A DNA stretch of 64,000 nt, taken from positions 201,146,208 through 201,210,207 of the forward strand of contig OV884058.1 in the NCBI GenBank assembly GCA_930367215.1, read 5' to 3'. The stretch's first letter is position 1. Every line of letters begins with the position of its first letter. Both the position numbers and the translations under genes were made by a program. Source of the DNA: Pollenia angustigena (taxonomy: Eukaryota > Arthropoda > Insecta > Diptera > Polleniidae). The notes beneath the pieces are model-generated. The model was not told where the DNA came from and did no database searches. It saw nothing but the letters and a program-made list of their open reading frames with translations. This document shows positions 53,501-62,037 of the stretch, in pieces.

Positions 53501-55850
53501 ACGTAAAATATTATCTTCGGTTGCCAAATTATTTGATCCCGCCGGCTGGCTTTCCCCTGTAGTGATCAAAGGCAAAATATTAATACAACACCTTTGGCTT
53601 GAAAAAATCGATTGGGATGAGTCAGTAAGTGAGGATTCTCTCCGAAGCTGGAACGAACTCATTCGAGATATGCCCTACGTCGAAAAAATACAGATTCCAC
53701 GGTGGATACAATTCACTCCCGCTGACCAAATCCAAGTTCACGGATTCTGTGACGCCTCCAAAATGGCATACTGCGCAGCGATATATATTCGAGTGCAAAC
53801 CTCTTCTACCGTACTTTCTAACTTACTAGTTTCTAAAAGCAAAGTTGCTCCCCTAGCAGCTATCACACTACCCAGGTTAGAGTTATCAGGTGCCTTGCTA
53901 TTGGCTAAGCTCACAGCTCATACGATAACTTCGTTAAATTTGCAAAATTACGAAATCATTCTCTGGTGTGATTCATCCATTGTGCTGGGATGGCTAGCTA
54001 AGCCTCCAGCAACATGGAAAGAAATCTATGTCTCTAATCGTGTCTCACAAATACATCAACTTCTACCGAATGCTAAATGGCGGCATGTACCCACACATGC
54101 TAATCCTGCTGATTTAGGGTCCCGAGGTTGTAGACCTCAAGACCTACTCAACAATAGTCTTTGGTGGCAGGGACCTGCGTGGCTTACCAACCCAGCTTCT
54201 GAATGGCCAAAATGCAATAATCTAACTAGTACCAAACTCAGCCGTATTTCGTCTCTAAAACCATCCGCAAACACAATATTATCACACCATTTGCATGTTG
54301 GGGTTAATAGAGGCCAAGCCTCTAACACTCCAATTGATATTCTTACCAATTTTTCGTCTTACCCCAGAGCGTTACGAGTCTTGGCATATGCTTTTCGCTT
54401 CATACGACGGCTTCAACCGTCCTTTGCTAACCCTAACTTTCCACTGCACTACGACAATATCGACCTTCACCATCTTGAACTAGATTCGGTTAAAACGAGA
54501 CTAATATTGCTTTCCCAAAGGCAATGGTATGAAACAGAATATACCGCTCTAGCCAAGTCTGAACCAATCGCTAAAGACAGTCCGCTTTTCACCTTAAATC
54601 CGTTCTCCGATCAAAATAATATATTACGAGTCAATGGAAGATTATCGAATTCTACCTTGCCCTACAAAGAACGTTATCCAATAATTCTACCGGGCAGCTC
54701 TCAATTTTGCAATTTGTATCTCTCCCATTTACACAATTTTCTAGTTCATGGAGAATGTCAGTTAATGTGTCGTATGGCACAAACTGAGTTCTACATACCA
54801 CGTCTCAAAGTGCGTATTCGAAAGATCATTAGATATTGCAAAACTTGCATTATTTTCAAACGAAAAGCTTGCTCGCAAATTATGGCAGCCCTACCAACTG
54901 ATCGATGTACCCTTTCATTACCATTCCACACGACCGGCATAGATTTCGCCGGACCATTCGAGCTAAAAACTTCAGCTCTCAGAAACTCTTCCGCGGTAAA
55001 AGCTTATGTTTGCGTATTTGTGTGTTTTGCCACGAGAGCAGTCCACCTCGAAGCTTGTTCAAATCTCTCTACCGCTGCTTTTCAAGCTACCTTCGCCAGG
55101 TTTGTTGGACGTCGTGGACTACCACGTAAAGTCGTATCAGATAACGGACGCAACTTTTTGGGCGCAAGCCGAGCCTTTCGAAAAGAATTCTCCACCTTTA
55201 TAAAAACTGTTTCCCATGATATTGCGCAAAAGTATATCACCCATGGATTCGAATGGTCTTTTATTCCCCCTCATGCACCTCATATGGGCGGATTGTGGGA
55301 AGCGGCTGTCAAAAGCTTTAAGTTCCATTTAAAGCGAGTCGCGGGAGCCTACCGGTTTTCGTTCGAGGAATTTACCACCGTGTTAACCAGAATTGAAGGT
55401 GTGCTAAATTCCAGACCTATCTCTGCTCTGTCTGAAAACCCGTCAGACTTAACCGCTCTAACCCCTGGACACTTTCTCAGAGGAGGTCCCATGATGGCGC
55501 TTCCCGAGCCATCCGCCGAAAATCTTTCCGTATTAAACCGGTGGGAAAAATTAAAAGCCATCCATCACCAGTTTGCGGTGCGATGGAAGGCAGAATATCT
55601 CAAATCCCTTCAAAAGAGATATAAATGGAAATTTTCCGTCCCTAATCTCCAAATAGGCGACTTTGTTATAATCATAGATGACCTTTTGCCGCCAAATGAA
55701 TGGAAACTCGGCAGAATAGAAACGGTTCACAAGGGACCTGATCAACAGATTCGAGTGGTTGAGGTGCGTACCGCAGCCGGAGTTTTAACACGTCCCATCA
55801 CCAAACTGTGCCATTTGCCGTATGATCAGGATCCCAACTCAACACTGTAG
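50535..55850 (+). CDS. gag-pol: BEL/Pao Gag-Pol polyprotein (1771 aa), intact
   Basis: One uninterrupted frame. Domain order by residue: Gag region of the DUF1759 type (about 120-290, FSGSYEEWPAF), zinc knuckles (CKICNDNHSLRAC at about 330; CNNCL, CLNCGKSHHTLLH at about 362-395), aspartic protease (ALIDPGSERTF, D near 480), reverse transcriptase with YVDDIL (about 895), RNase H (HGFCDASKMAYCA, about 1068), integrase zinc region (about 1404-1440) and core with D in GIDFAGP (about 1468), D in VSDNGRNF (about 1533) and E in MGGLWEAAVK (about 1588). A C-terminal DUF5641-like domain follows. All key residues are present, so it may be active. The start ATG follows the hairpin array and an A-rich leader. 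Confidence 0.95.
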   Translation: MASPQDRFTFDAKNLIAFCKRCDAQDSSAQSEALLDLKMKDLDIRWNKVEKSYEELMLSDQSEEIKNTAQEQYDACVDMYYLTVSKLLDLIKPQRESINPRTSTTSMIPHIPEEAFNTCLKLPPCDTQTFSGSYEEWPAFRDMFTAVYINHPRLTFAEKLYHLRNKTTGTAGQIVNRFPLTEDNFNLAWQALKSRYENIRVLVDNQIRNLFNIPVAVGEDSESLQRIHSSVSDCLSMLHSFGVASEGWDPILVNLVYSKLPHDTLAQWEQSLNACRNLPTWEQLSNFLLKRCEVVERISTIKLTKTSFSKEAKPQPRIQAYASQEKLNISCKICNDNHSLRACPKFREFSIQERVDFVFKNQYCNNCLSMAHTKANCKSKNTCLNCGKSHHTLLHMSPNKIVKKTGNQSFNNNNHISQNQNSNSQIQIPQSHELSIQPSTSKAAKSQTYSNYAASHTNILLRTALVQIEKRGECFTIRALIDPGSERTFLSEKIRARLNLPFRKSKVEIIGVGGQSQTADKECDITLVSQKQNFRLQISAIVLPKVTNKIPATSFQITSTSGLSDIKLADPYFNISSGIDLILGNDSERHINLEGIKRDVCGSASAYNTIFGWVLSGPIPTQPIFSCSAHVAPPEHSHLDNLLRQFWEQEEISTSHPISSEDQYCEEFYTQTTKRLSDGRYMVRLPFKKEFPETKYLGTSRFIALSQYVRMEQTLAKNPQLYSQYNEVLREYIALDHMEPTTSIEYVSENKCNSFYLPHHAVVRPDHKTTKVRVVFNASRKTKSGLSLNDILYTGPTLQADLVTVILNWRFYRYVFSGDIQKMYRQILVDPRDRPYQRILFQKAPREATKDYQLKTVTFGINCAPFLAIRTLLQLAFDNQNIFPKASQILRNETYVDDILAGGHSLDSAAESQQQLIRSLGSAGFLVKKIASNDSRLLESIPQEDLYDSDFLKFYDSSVTKTLGIRWNALTDYFSYSFEPIPEVTNVTKRKILSSVAKLFDPAGWLSPVVIKGKILIQHLWLEKIDWDESVSEDSLRSWNELIRDMPYVEKIQIPRWIQFTPADQIQVHGFCDASKMAYCAAIYIRVQTSSTVLSNLLVSKSKVAPLAAITLPRLELSGALLLAKLTAHTITSLNLQNYEIILWCDSSIVLGWLAKPPATWKEIYVSNRVSQIHQLLPNAKWRHVPTHANPADLGSRGCRPQDLLNNSLWWQGPAWLTNPASEWPKCNNLTSTKLSRISSLKPSANTILSHHLHVGVNRGQASNTPIDILTNFSSYPRALRVLAYAFRFIRRLQPSFANPNFPLHYDNIDLHHLELDSVKTRLILLSQRQWYETEYTALAKSEPIAKDSPLFTLNPFSDQNNILRVNGRLSNSTLPYKERYPIILPGSSQFCNLYLSHLHNFLVHGECQLMCRMAQTEFYIPRLKVRIRKIIRYCKTCIIFKRKACSQIMAALPTDRCTLSLPFHTTGIDFAGPFELKTSALRNSSAVKAYVCVFVCFATRAVHLEACSNLSTAAFQATFARFVGRRGLPRKVVSDNGRNFLGASRAFRKEFSTFIKTVSHDIAQKYITHGFEWSFIPPHAPHMGGLWEAAVKSFKFHLKRVAGAYRFSFEEFTTVLTRIEGVLNSRPISALSENPSDLTALTPGHFLRGGPMMALPEPSAENLSVLNRWEKLKAIHHQFAVRWKAEYLKSLQKRYKWKFSVPNLQIGDFVIIIDDLLPPNEWKLGRIETVHKGPDQQIRVVEVRTAAGVLTRPITKLCHLPYDQDPNSTL

Positions 55851-55985
55851 ATTACGTTACACTTCACATACTTTCTTCATCACACATTTCATACCCCAAA
55901 TCTTCATTTTTTTCTTATTATACTCTTTTCTTATTTTAGTTTACGTTCTCAACCACCACGCAACCCAACGATTCACCAGTGTCAG

Positions 55986-56444
55986 GTGTGTTTCCGTTAC
56001 CACGCTCTTCGGTTCTGCACCCGATTTCTTGCCATGAACTTCATCCAACGCAGCCAAGTCGTTAGACGGAAGAAATATTGCTTTAATTGCTTAGCCCGAA
56101 CCCACGATGACCGAAACTGCAACAGTCCAGATAATTGCCATGAATGTGGGTTGCCTCATCATACGCTACTGCATCCAGATCAACGTCATCGGGGACCTCA
56201 GCAAAATGTATCCGTCCGTGAGCGTCTTGGCCGACGAAACACCACAGCCAACCCGTTAAACCACCAGGGAAAAAACCGTCAACGAGACCCCATAGCCAAC
56301 CAGGCTCAAACCCGTCAAAGACAACGCAAGAAGCAGAAACCTAAAACCAGTACCACTCAACCGAACCAACAGCTCCTCTCTGAGGCAATACGTTCTCTCG
56401 CAGCTATTTTATGTGCAACCCCTACCACGTCATCAGTTGCATAG
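55986..56444 (+). CDS. Second BEL ORF with zinc-knuckle region (152 aa)
   Basis: Between the polyprotein stop and the 3' LTR. It reads YCFNCLARTHDDRNC and CHECGLPHHTLLH, the same type of cysteine-histidine cluster that precedes the protease in BEL Gag. A glutamine and arginine-rich, disordered basic tail follows. The frame is intact within an otherwise intact element. It could supply an extra nucleic-acid-binding protein, or be a captured Gag fragment of another BEL lineage. An envelope gene, sometimes found here in BEL elements, is absent. Confidence 0.65.
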   Translation: MCFRYHALRFCTRFLAMNFIQRSQVVRRKKYCFNCLARTHDDRNCNSPDNCHECGLPHHTLLHPDQRHRGPQQNVSVRERLGRRNTTANPLNHQGKNRQRDPIANQAQTRQRQRKKQKPKTSTTQPNQQLLSEAIRSLAAILCATPTTSSVA

Positions 56445-56462
56445 CTGCAAGGAGTGGCGGCA
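56445..56462 (+). promoter_or_regulatory. Possible polypurine tract before the 3' LTR
   Basis: The sequence gcaaggagtggcggca lies just upstream of the LTR start and is purine-rich. As the primer for plus-strand synthesis it would be atypical because of the t and c positions. Confidence 0.45.
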
Positions 56463-57425
56463 TGTTTAAACTAGCACAAAGTATTGTTAAATTATATCCT
56501 TAATAATTGCATTTATCCATTTCATTTATATTTCTTATTAAATTGCCTTGTTTTAAAAAGTTGAATTGTAACAGTCGCTAAATGAACGTCATAATTATTA
56601 ATCATACAGTTTAAAAGCCACTGAATTGTAACAAAAACAAACTTTTAACTTATGTTATTACGCGGATAAAAAATAACATCTTCAATTGTCATTTTTACCG
56701 CCTCATAAGATAGCCATCTTTTTCTCTACCCAACTTTAGTTTGGTTGGTAATCGTTGTACTTTAACTTACTTCAATCACTCGTTTTTAACTTCTTGAACC
56801 TTAAACTACATACTTACTTGTGGTATCTTTTGTTTTTGAATTTGCATTGTAAAACTTAAATTAATCTAACTTTCACTAAGTGTATTTCATAAGAATTTGA
56901 ATTAGTCATTATTAAATAAAGAACAACCGTTGTGGATTCCTACTTTAATTTCCTGCCTGGTCTTTTTATTTGCACCTAGTTCGGGTTAAGCGGAAATTCT
57001 CTTCCAGTGTCAACAGTCATTCAACTCCCATCCACGGGAATTTACTTTTTTCCACCCTTCACCTTCCAGCCGGGATTTCTTTGCAGCTGCTCTCCCTAAG
57101 AGTGATCGTTGCGCTCGAAACCCATCATCCTCATCTTCTCACCTTTCATCCTAGCTTGGAAACACGCAAGTATACACAATCACATACATAAAATACAGTC
57201 CACTTGTTCCTCCCTGGCCACCTAACCAGTCTCTTAAGCTAATTTCATAATTCTCTATCTAGCATAGATTCACATACATACAATCATTAATATTAACTCT
57301 TACATTCCCTTTATACATGGTCTCCATCCTACACACTACATTCATCCACCTAAGTACATTCATACATTTACATACCTACATATATGCCCACGCAATCATA
57401 GTCACACAAGGGGTAAATATATTCA
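56463..57425 (+). repeat. BEL 3' LTR
   Basis: Same 963 bp as 45484-46446, with no difference found by eye. Followed by the AACAT target repeat at 57426-57430. Confidence 0.95.
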
Positions 57426-58681
57426 AACATTTCAGGACGATGAACGGGTAAAAATTTCATCATCCTTTTGAATCTGCTACCTCTCTGCTGGTTACTTAAT
57501 TGAAGTGCGTATTTATTCGTACAGCAAATAAGTATGTCCATGATGTCATTTTCATCCGCTTCTACATCGTCCGTTTGGACAAAATGATAGAACAGCCGGC
57601 CCTAACATTGTTGTTTATCCTCAAAGCGTATTTGGCAAAATAAGACTTTGCCTTTATTATACACTCCCGATCTTTACTAAAATCAATTGCCAAATGCCTT
57701 GCGCTTTCCGGGACTTTACTCTCTAACATAACACACATCTTTGTCAAATATCTCGCTGTTTTGTGGTCCACGAGTCGCTCCACTGATGTGAATGTAACTG
57801 CGAGAACTGCAATACCCATTTATTGTTCACCTCAGTTTGTAAATATGGTACAATGAGCTCCTTCTTACACTGGCCGTAGCATTCGGCCTTTTCACGCGGA
57901 AAGAAAGGTCTGATATACCACTTCACCCTATCATAACCACGATTTCTAGTGAGAACCAGCTTTTGTTGACAGTCCTGATCATATCTGTTCACCTCATTAG
58001 CTATAGCAGATGTATAATAACATGCTGTCAATTCATTCTCAAAGGACTCAACCAAGCGTATTGTCGTATGGCATCTTGTATTCTAGAATTAGGGCATGAT
58101 GCATAATAAGGATCCAGTTCCAAATCACACAGCTTTAAAACTACTTCAGGAATAACAATTTCCTCAATATCAAGAGGCTGTGGTGCTAGTCCGCTATGAA
58201 CGTTCACACCGGGGCAGGTTCTCCCGACTCTGCCTTTCCTTTGGATAGATGTGTGCAAATCAATTCTGCGACTGACTAACGTCTTTCTGTAATAAAGAGG
58301 TTCCTGTCCGATCATCACTTCCGGCCTACATTCAATCCCAAAATCTACAACAGTTTGCAAACCTGGGATTGTCACACAGAAGAATAAAACCAACCCACTT
58401 GACAAATAACGCCTGTCAATGGCAATTTTATTATGAACCTTATGCCGAATATCTTTTTTCGTTATGACCAACTCGCTTCCATTAATACCACCTTCCAACT
58501 TCACAGACTCATGTACTTGTCTCCATACAACCGCTTGGATTCCCTTAGGAGTCTTAGAAAGAGTGTTACCACACGCTTTGTCCAAACCATGTTCACTGGT
58601 TAAATGAGTGGCTGACAAGTACAGAACCTTAACTTGTTGGTATATTCGGCTAGTGTCCACCTTTACCATAGTTGCAACCAC
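57426..58681 (-). pseudogene. Endogenous RNA-virus fragment, copy 1, SF2 helicase end
   Basis: Minus-strand frames 58681-58028, 58055-57744 and 57819-57562 follow each other with shifts. The first shows YLSATH (helicase motif III) and SIQRKGRVGR (motif VI with arginine fingers), diagnostic of a superfamily 2 viral helicase of the flavi-like or poty-like kind. ATPase motifs I and II are missing upstream. The following frames would be the region downstream of the helicase in a viral polyprotein. The piece is broken and cannot act as an enzyme. The 3' continuation lies across the BEL element. Virus family unknown. Confidence 0.7.
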
Positions 58682-59223
58682 TCAAATAGTTATTAAAGAT
58701 CGAGTAATGTTATCGATACTTATATTAATTTGTGTTGTACATACATGCGCATTGTACATGCATTATGGGCTTGTATGATACACTACACAATATAGCACTT
58801 ATCGCCCTTACAGAACCAGAAAACAATACCAGCCAGACTAAAAACTTGTTATTGCACAACTAACAAAGCTTATATTTGACATGAATATAGTTGCTTGGTC
58901 GTTATTGAAGTTGAATAACTGTATGGCATCCTGAAGGACATATATATATAGTTTTCAGAGAAATCAAACGAAATAACGATTTCACCAGATCCTTGAAGAA
59001 TGACCACTGCTCTTAAACTAAAAAGTCATGGGTTCTCAAATTTAGCAGTCCTCTACACATTTCTTCCACAAAACCATGCACATTTGAAATTATTGTTTTC
59101 AGTGTGCATTTTCCAAGTCTGAAGCCAAGATTAAAATTTGACCTACTCAATACATTCTCGCTCAAAAGAGTTAATTAAATTCTCTTTGATGAATGTGGTT
59201 TCCGGGCAATTTGAACATTCACT
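58682..59223. other. No confirmed gene; possible further viral remnant
   Basis: On the minus strand about 59160-59020 is an open stretch of some 46 codons followed by a stop. Composition is less AT-rich than typical spacers here. I cannot assign it. Confidence 0.3.
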
Positions 59224-59550
59224 TTAGCGGCAAGGTATTGTTGCATATTTATATAAATTAATGAAACTAAAGTTTATTTTTATTATTTTATTTTTTTCTT
59301 TATTTAAGATTACACTTCCTGGGCTATGACCATACCTTTTCTTATACCACATAACTTTCTGATACTCATTTAAGCGAACAAAGAAATCAATCGCATGCCT
59401 CGCGTATACATTAAACAAAGAACGATACGACGAAAACTCATTCGATGAGTTCAAGAAGCTTTCAATACCCTGATACACTCGCCAGTCACAAAGTGACTGA
59501 GGCGTATCTCTTAACACCAAATAATAATCTTCATTGATAGCTATGTTGAA
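59224..59550 (-). pseudogene. Unidentified frame fused to virus-like fragment copy 2
   Basis: The frame from about 59550 through the methionine at 59520 to 59224 is rich in aromatic residues (for example RVYQGIESFLNSSNEF). Its last 20 residues are low-complexity and probably not genuine. It abuts the virus-like fragment at 59556, where copies 1 and 2 stop matching, so it marks a breakpoint. Probably viral, unproven. Confidence 0.35.
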
Positions 59551-59991
59551 CCACGATAAATAAATCCCTCACGTGGATGGTACTGCACTTCACGAACCTG
59601 GCCACGACCATCACGTTGTCTACGATTTTCGGCTACCAATAAATCACGTCCTTCAAAACTCGATTCCAGTCGAGTGCTGATTCGATGACCAGACCACAAG
59701 CCGCTTAAAGTGTTAAGGCAACCTTGGTTGTACACGGGTCAATAGATTTTTAAAGACATGAACATCAGCCTGTAACTCAACAGCAATGTGCTCTTCTGAA
59801 TAAATCTGGTCGGGATTCATTAATAAGTGTCCGGTAAAATGGGCACCTGGTATGCTGTTAAAGTTTTCGTATGACATTCGCTCCTCCAATGGAGTATCAG
59901 GGTTCGATAACGATGTCAAAATCGCTCGGATATTGTCGAGATTTATACAGATGGTTCTGTATTCCAGCGATTCACTAGCTACCGTTGGTAC
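59541..59991 (-). pseudogene. Virus-like ORF fragments, copy 2
   Basis: Near-identical to 44486-44913 (a few substitutions such as cagcctg for ctgcctg), with the same frame shift. Truncated at 59556 relative to copy 1. Shared mutations show that the duplication came after the decay. Confidence 0.5.
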
Positions 59992-60500
59992 TCAAGCATA
60001 TCCCATATGGTAGACTCGATCACCGTGTTCGATCTTTCCAATTGAATCTAAAACTAAACTTTTCCAAATATACTGGCCTATTTTTAATTTCTTTTTTGTC
60101 ACTTCAATTGGATTACCTTTTCGATTACTTCTTAACATTCCAGTAGTGTGAATTTTGAGCAGCAGTAAGTCATAAGATAAATTAATACTATTATAATAAT
60201 TGTCCAAAAATATGTGATGCCCCTTCCCAAAGTATGAAGTAACAAGTCAATTAACAATTGCGTCGATTTTTGAACCATTCGTTGAATTTGGTCGTTTACC
60301 TTTATTAATTTTATAATTTAAAACATAGCTGAATGAGTCGCATAGTTCAAAGAATTTTATTCCAAATCGTGCCCTTTTCGATTTAATGTATTGACGGAAA
60401 ACGGGTCTACCTTTATGGAGTAACAACGATTCATCTAGTACACTTTGCTCAGAGGGCCAGAAAACAGCTTAAAAATCTGATTTATCAATTTCACGAAATT
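59992..60500 (-). pseudogene. piggyBac transposase remnant, copy 2
   Basis: Matches 44914-45430 almost base for base, including the in-frame stop and truncated ends. Upstream (minus strand) it joins the viral fragment through about 110 bp (60541-60650) that copy 1 has lost. Confidence 0.85.
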
Positions 60501-61660
60501 AGATATTTTTGCCATATGTGAGGCAAGTGCACATGATTAGCAGTAAGACAGTCGCAGAGAATGCCGGGTTATAGTATAGTGCCGATTTCGAAAATAACTG
60601 ACGAATCTTTAGAACTTTAATTTGCACTTGAAGTAGACACAAACCTAAACATTTTAACATTTCAGGACGATGAACGGGTAAAAATTTCATCATCCTTTTG
60701 AATCTGCTACCTCTCTGCTGGTTACTTAATTGAAGTGCGTATTTATTCGTACAGCAAATAAGTATGTCCATGATGTCATTTTCATCCGCTTCTACATCGT
60801 CCGTTTGGACAAAATGATAGAACAGCCGGCCCTAACATTGCTGTTTATCCTCAAAGCGTATTTGGCAAACTAAGACTTTGCCTTTATTATACACTCTCGA
60901 TCTTTACTAAAATCAATTGCCAAATGCCTTGCGCTTTCCGGGACTTTACTCTCTAACATAACACACATCTTTGTCAAATATCTCGCTGTTTTGTGGTCCA
61001 CGAGTCGCTCCACTGATGTGAATGTAACTGCGAGAACTGCAATACCCATTTATTGTTCACCTCAGTTTGTAAATATGGTACGCATTTCCCTGTGATCCCG
61101 CAACAATGAGCTCCTTCTTACACTGGCCGTAGCATTCGGCCTCTTCACGCGGAAAGAAAGGTCTGATATACCACTTCACCCTATCATAACCACTATTTCT
61201 AGTGAGAACCAGCTTTTGTTGACAGTCCTGATCATATCTGTTCACCTCATTAGCTATAGCAGATGTATAATAACATGCTGTCAATTCATTCTCAAAGGAC
61301 TCAACCAAGCGTATTGTCGTATGGCATCTTGTATTCTAGAATTAGGGCATGATGCATAATAAGGATCCAGTTCCAAATCACACAGCTTTAAAACTACTTC
61401 AGGAATAACAATTTCCTCAATATCAAGAGGCTGTGGTGCTAGTCCGCTATGAACGTTCACACCGGGGCAGGTTCTCCCGACTCTGCCTTTCCTTTGGATA
61501 GATGTGTGCAAATCAATTCTGCGACTGACTAACGTCTTTCTGTAATAAAGAGGTTCCTGTCCGATCATCACTTCCGGCCTACATTCAATCCCAAAATCTA
61601 CAACAGTTTGCAAACCTGGTATTGTCACACAGAAGAATAAAACCAGCCCACTTGACAATA
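60499..61660 (-). pseudogene. Endogenous RNA-virus fragment, copy 2, SF2 helicase end
   Basis: Minus-strand frames 61658-61281, 61308-61057 and 60771-60499 repeat those of copy 1 and extend further downstream into a hydrophobic segment (SATVLLLIMCTCL), a possible membrane anchor. Motif VI (SIQRKGRVGR) is present; motif III is lost because the copy starts later, at the junction 61660. Copy 2 has 21 bp near 61090 (including gcatttccctgtgatcccgc) that copy 1 lacks, or vice versa. Confidence 0.7.
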
Positions 61661-62037
61661 AAAATGTTGTGAAAAAGTCTCTTCCTTCCGTTGGTATTCC
61701 GTCCGTTGGTATTGGAAAATTATCATCGACTATGTGGAAATTGTGTTTTGATTGGTTATCATATAATTTAAAATTTAATTCTGTGATTCCAATAGATCTT
61801 ATCTTTTCGTTTGTTATACCAGAAAATGAACATGATTGTGTTTTATCAATAAAAAGGTCTTCATTTAATTTTCCTAATTTACATAATGAAATATCAGCCC
61901 CTGTATCTATTAAAAATGTTAAGCTAGTTTTTGTTCCTATGTCTAATTCTATATAATTAGTAGTGTTTTTAGAAATAGAAAAAATTTTATTTAATTCTGC
62001 TCCGGAGGATGAATGATTAAATTTTGATTGTTCATCT
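61281..62037 (-). CDS. Gypsy protease frame fused to viral helicase fragment
   Basis: The minus-strand frame is open from about 62037 to the stop at 61281, roughly 250 codons. The first two-thirds is a retropepsin: LIDTGADISLC has the catalytic aspartate, and GRDFF ends the flap-distal block, with a small IPTDG/IPTEG duplication where GILGRDFF is usual. At 61660 it continues in frame into the helicase motif V-VI region of the viral fragment. The protease lies in a -1-type overlap with gag, which stops at 61991. A natural gypsy pol would continue into reverse transcriptase, so the fusion is a rearrangement. Confidence 0.7.

Larger units (their letters stand above)
45484..57425 (+). mobile_element. 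Full-length BEL/Pao retrotransposon, 11.9 kb
   Basis: Two LTRs of 963 bp (45484-46446 and 56463-57425), both TGTTTAAAC...TATTCA, looked identical wherever I compared them. The flanking 5-bp repeats are AACAT (45479-45483 and 57426-57430). The element has a tRNA-Tyr-type primer site, a long leader with an antisense ORF and a hairpin repeat array, an intact 1771-aa polyprotein, and a second short ORF before the 3' LTR. Identical LTRs and an intact frame mean a very recent insertion. It split an older virus/piggyBac fragment. Confidence 0.95.
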
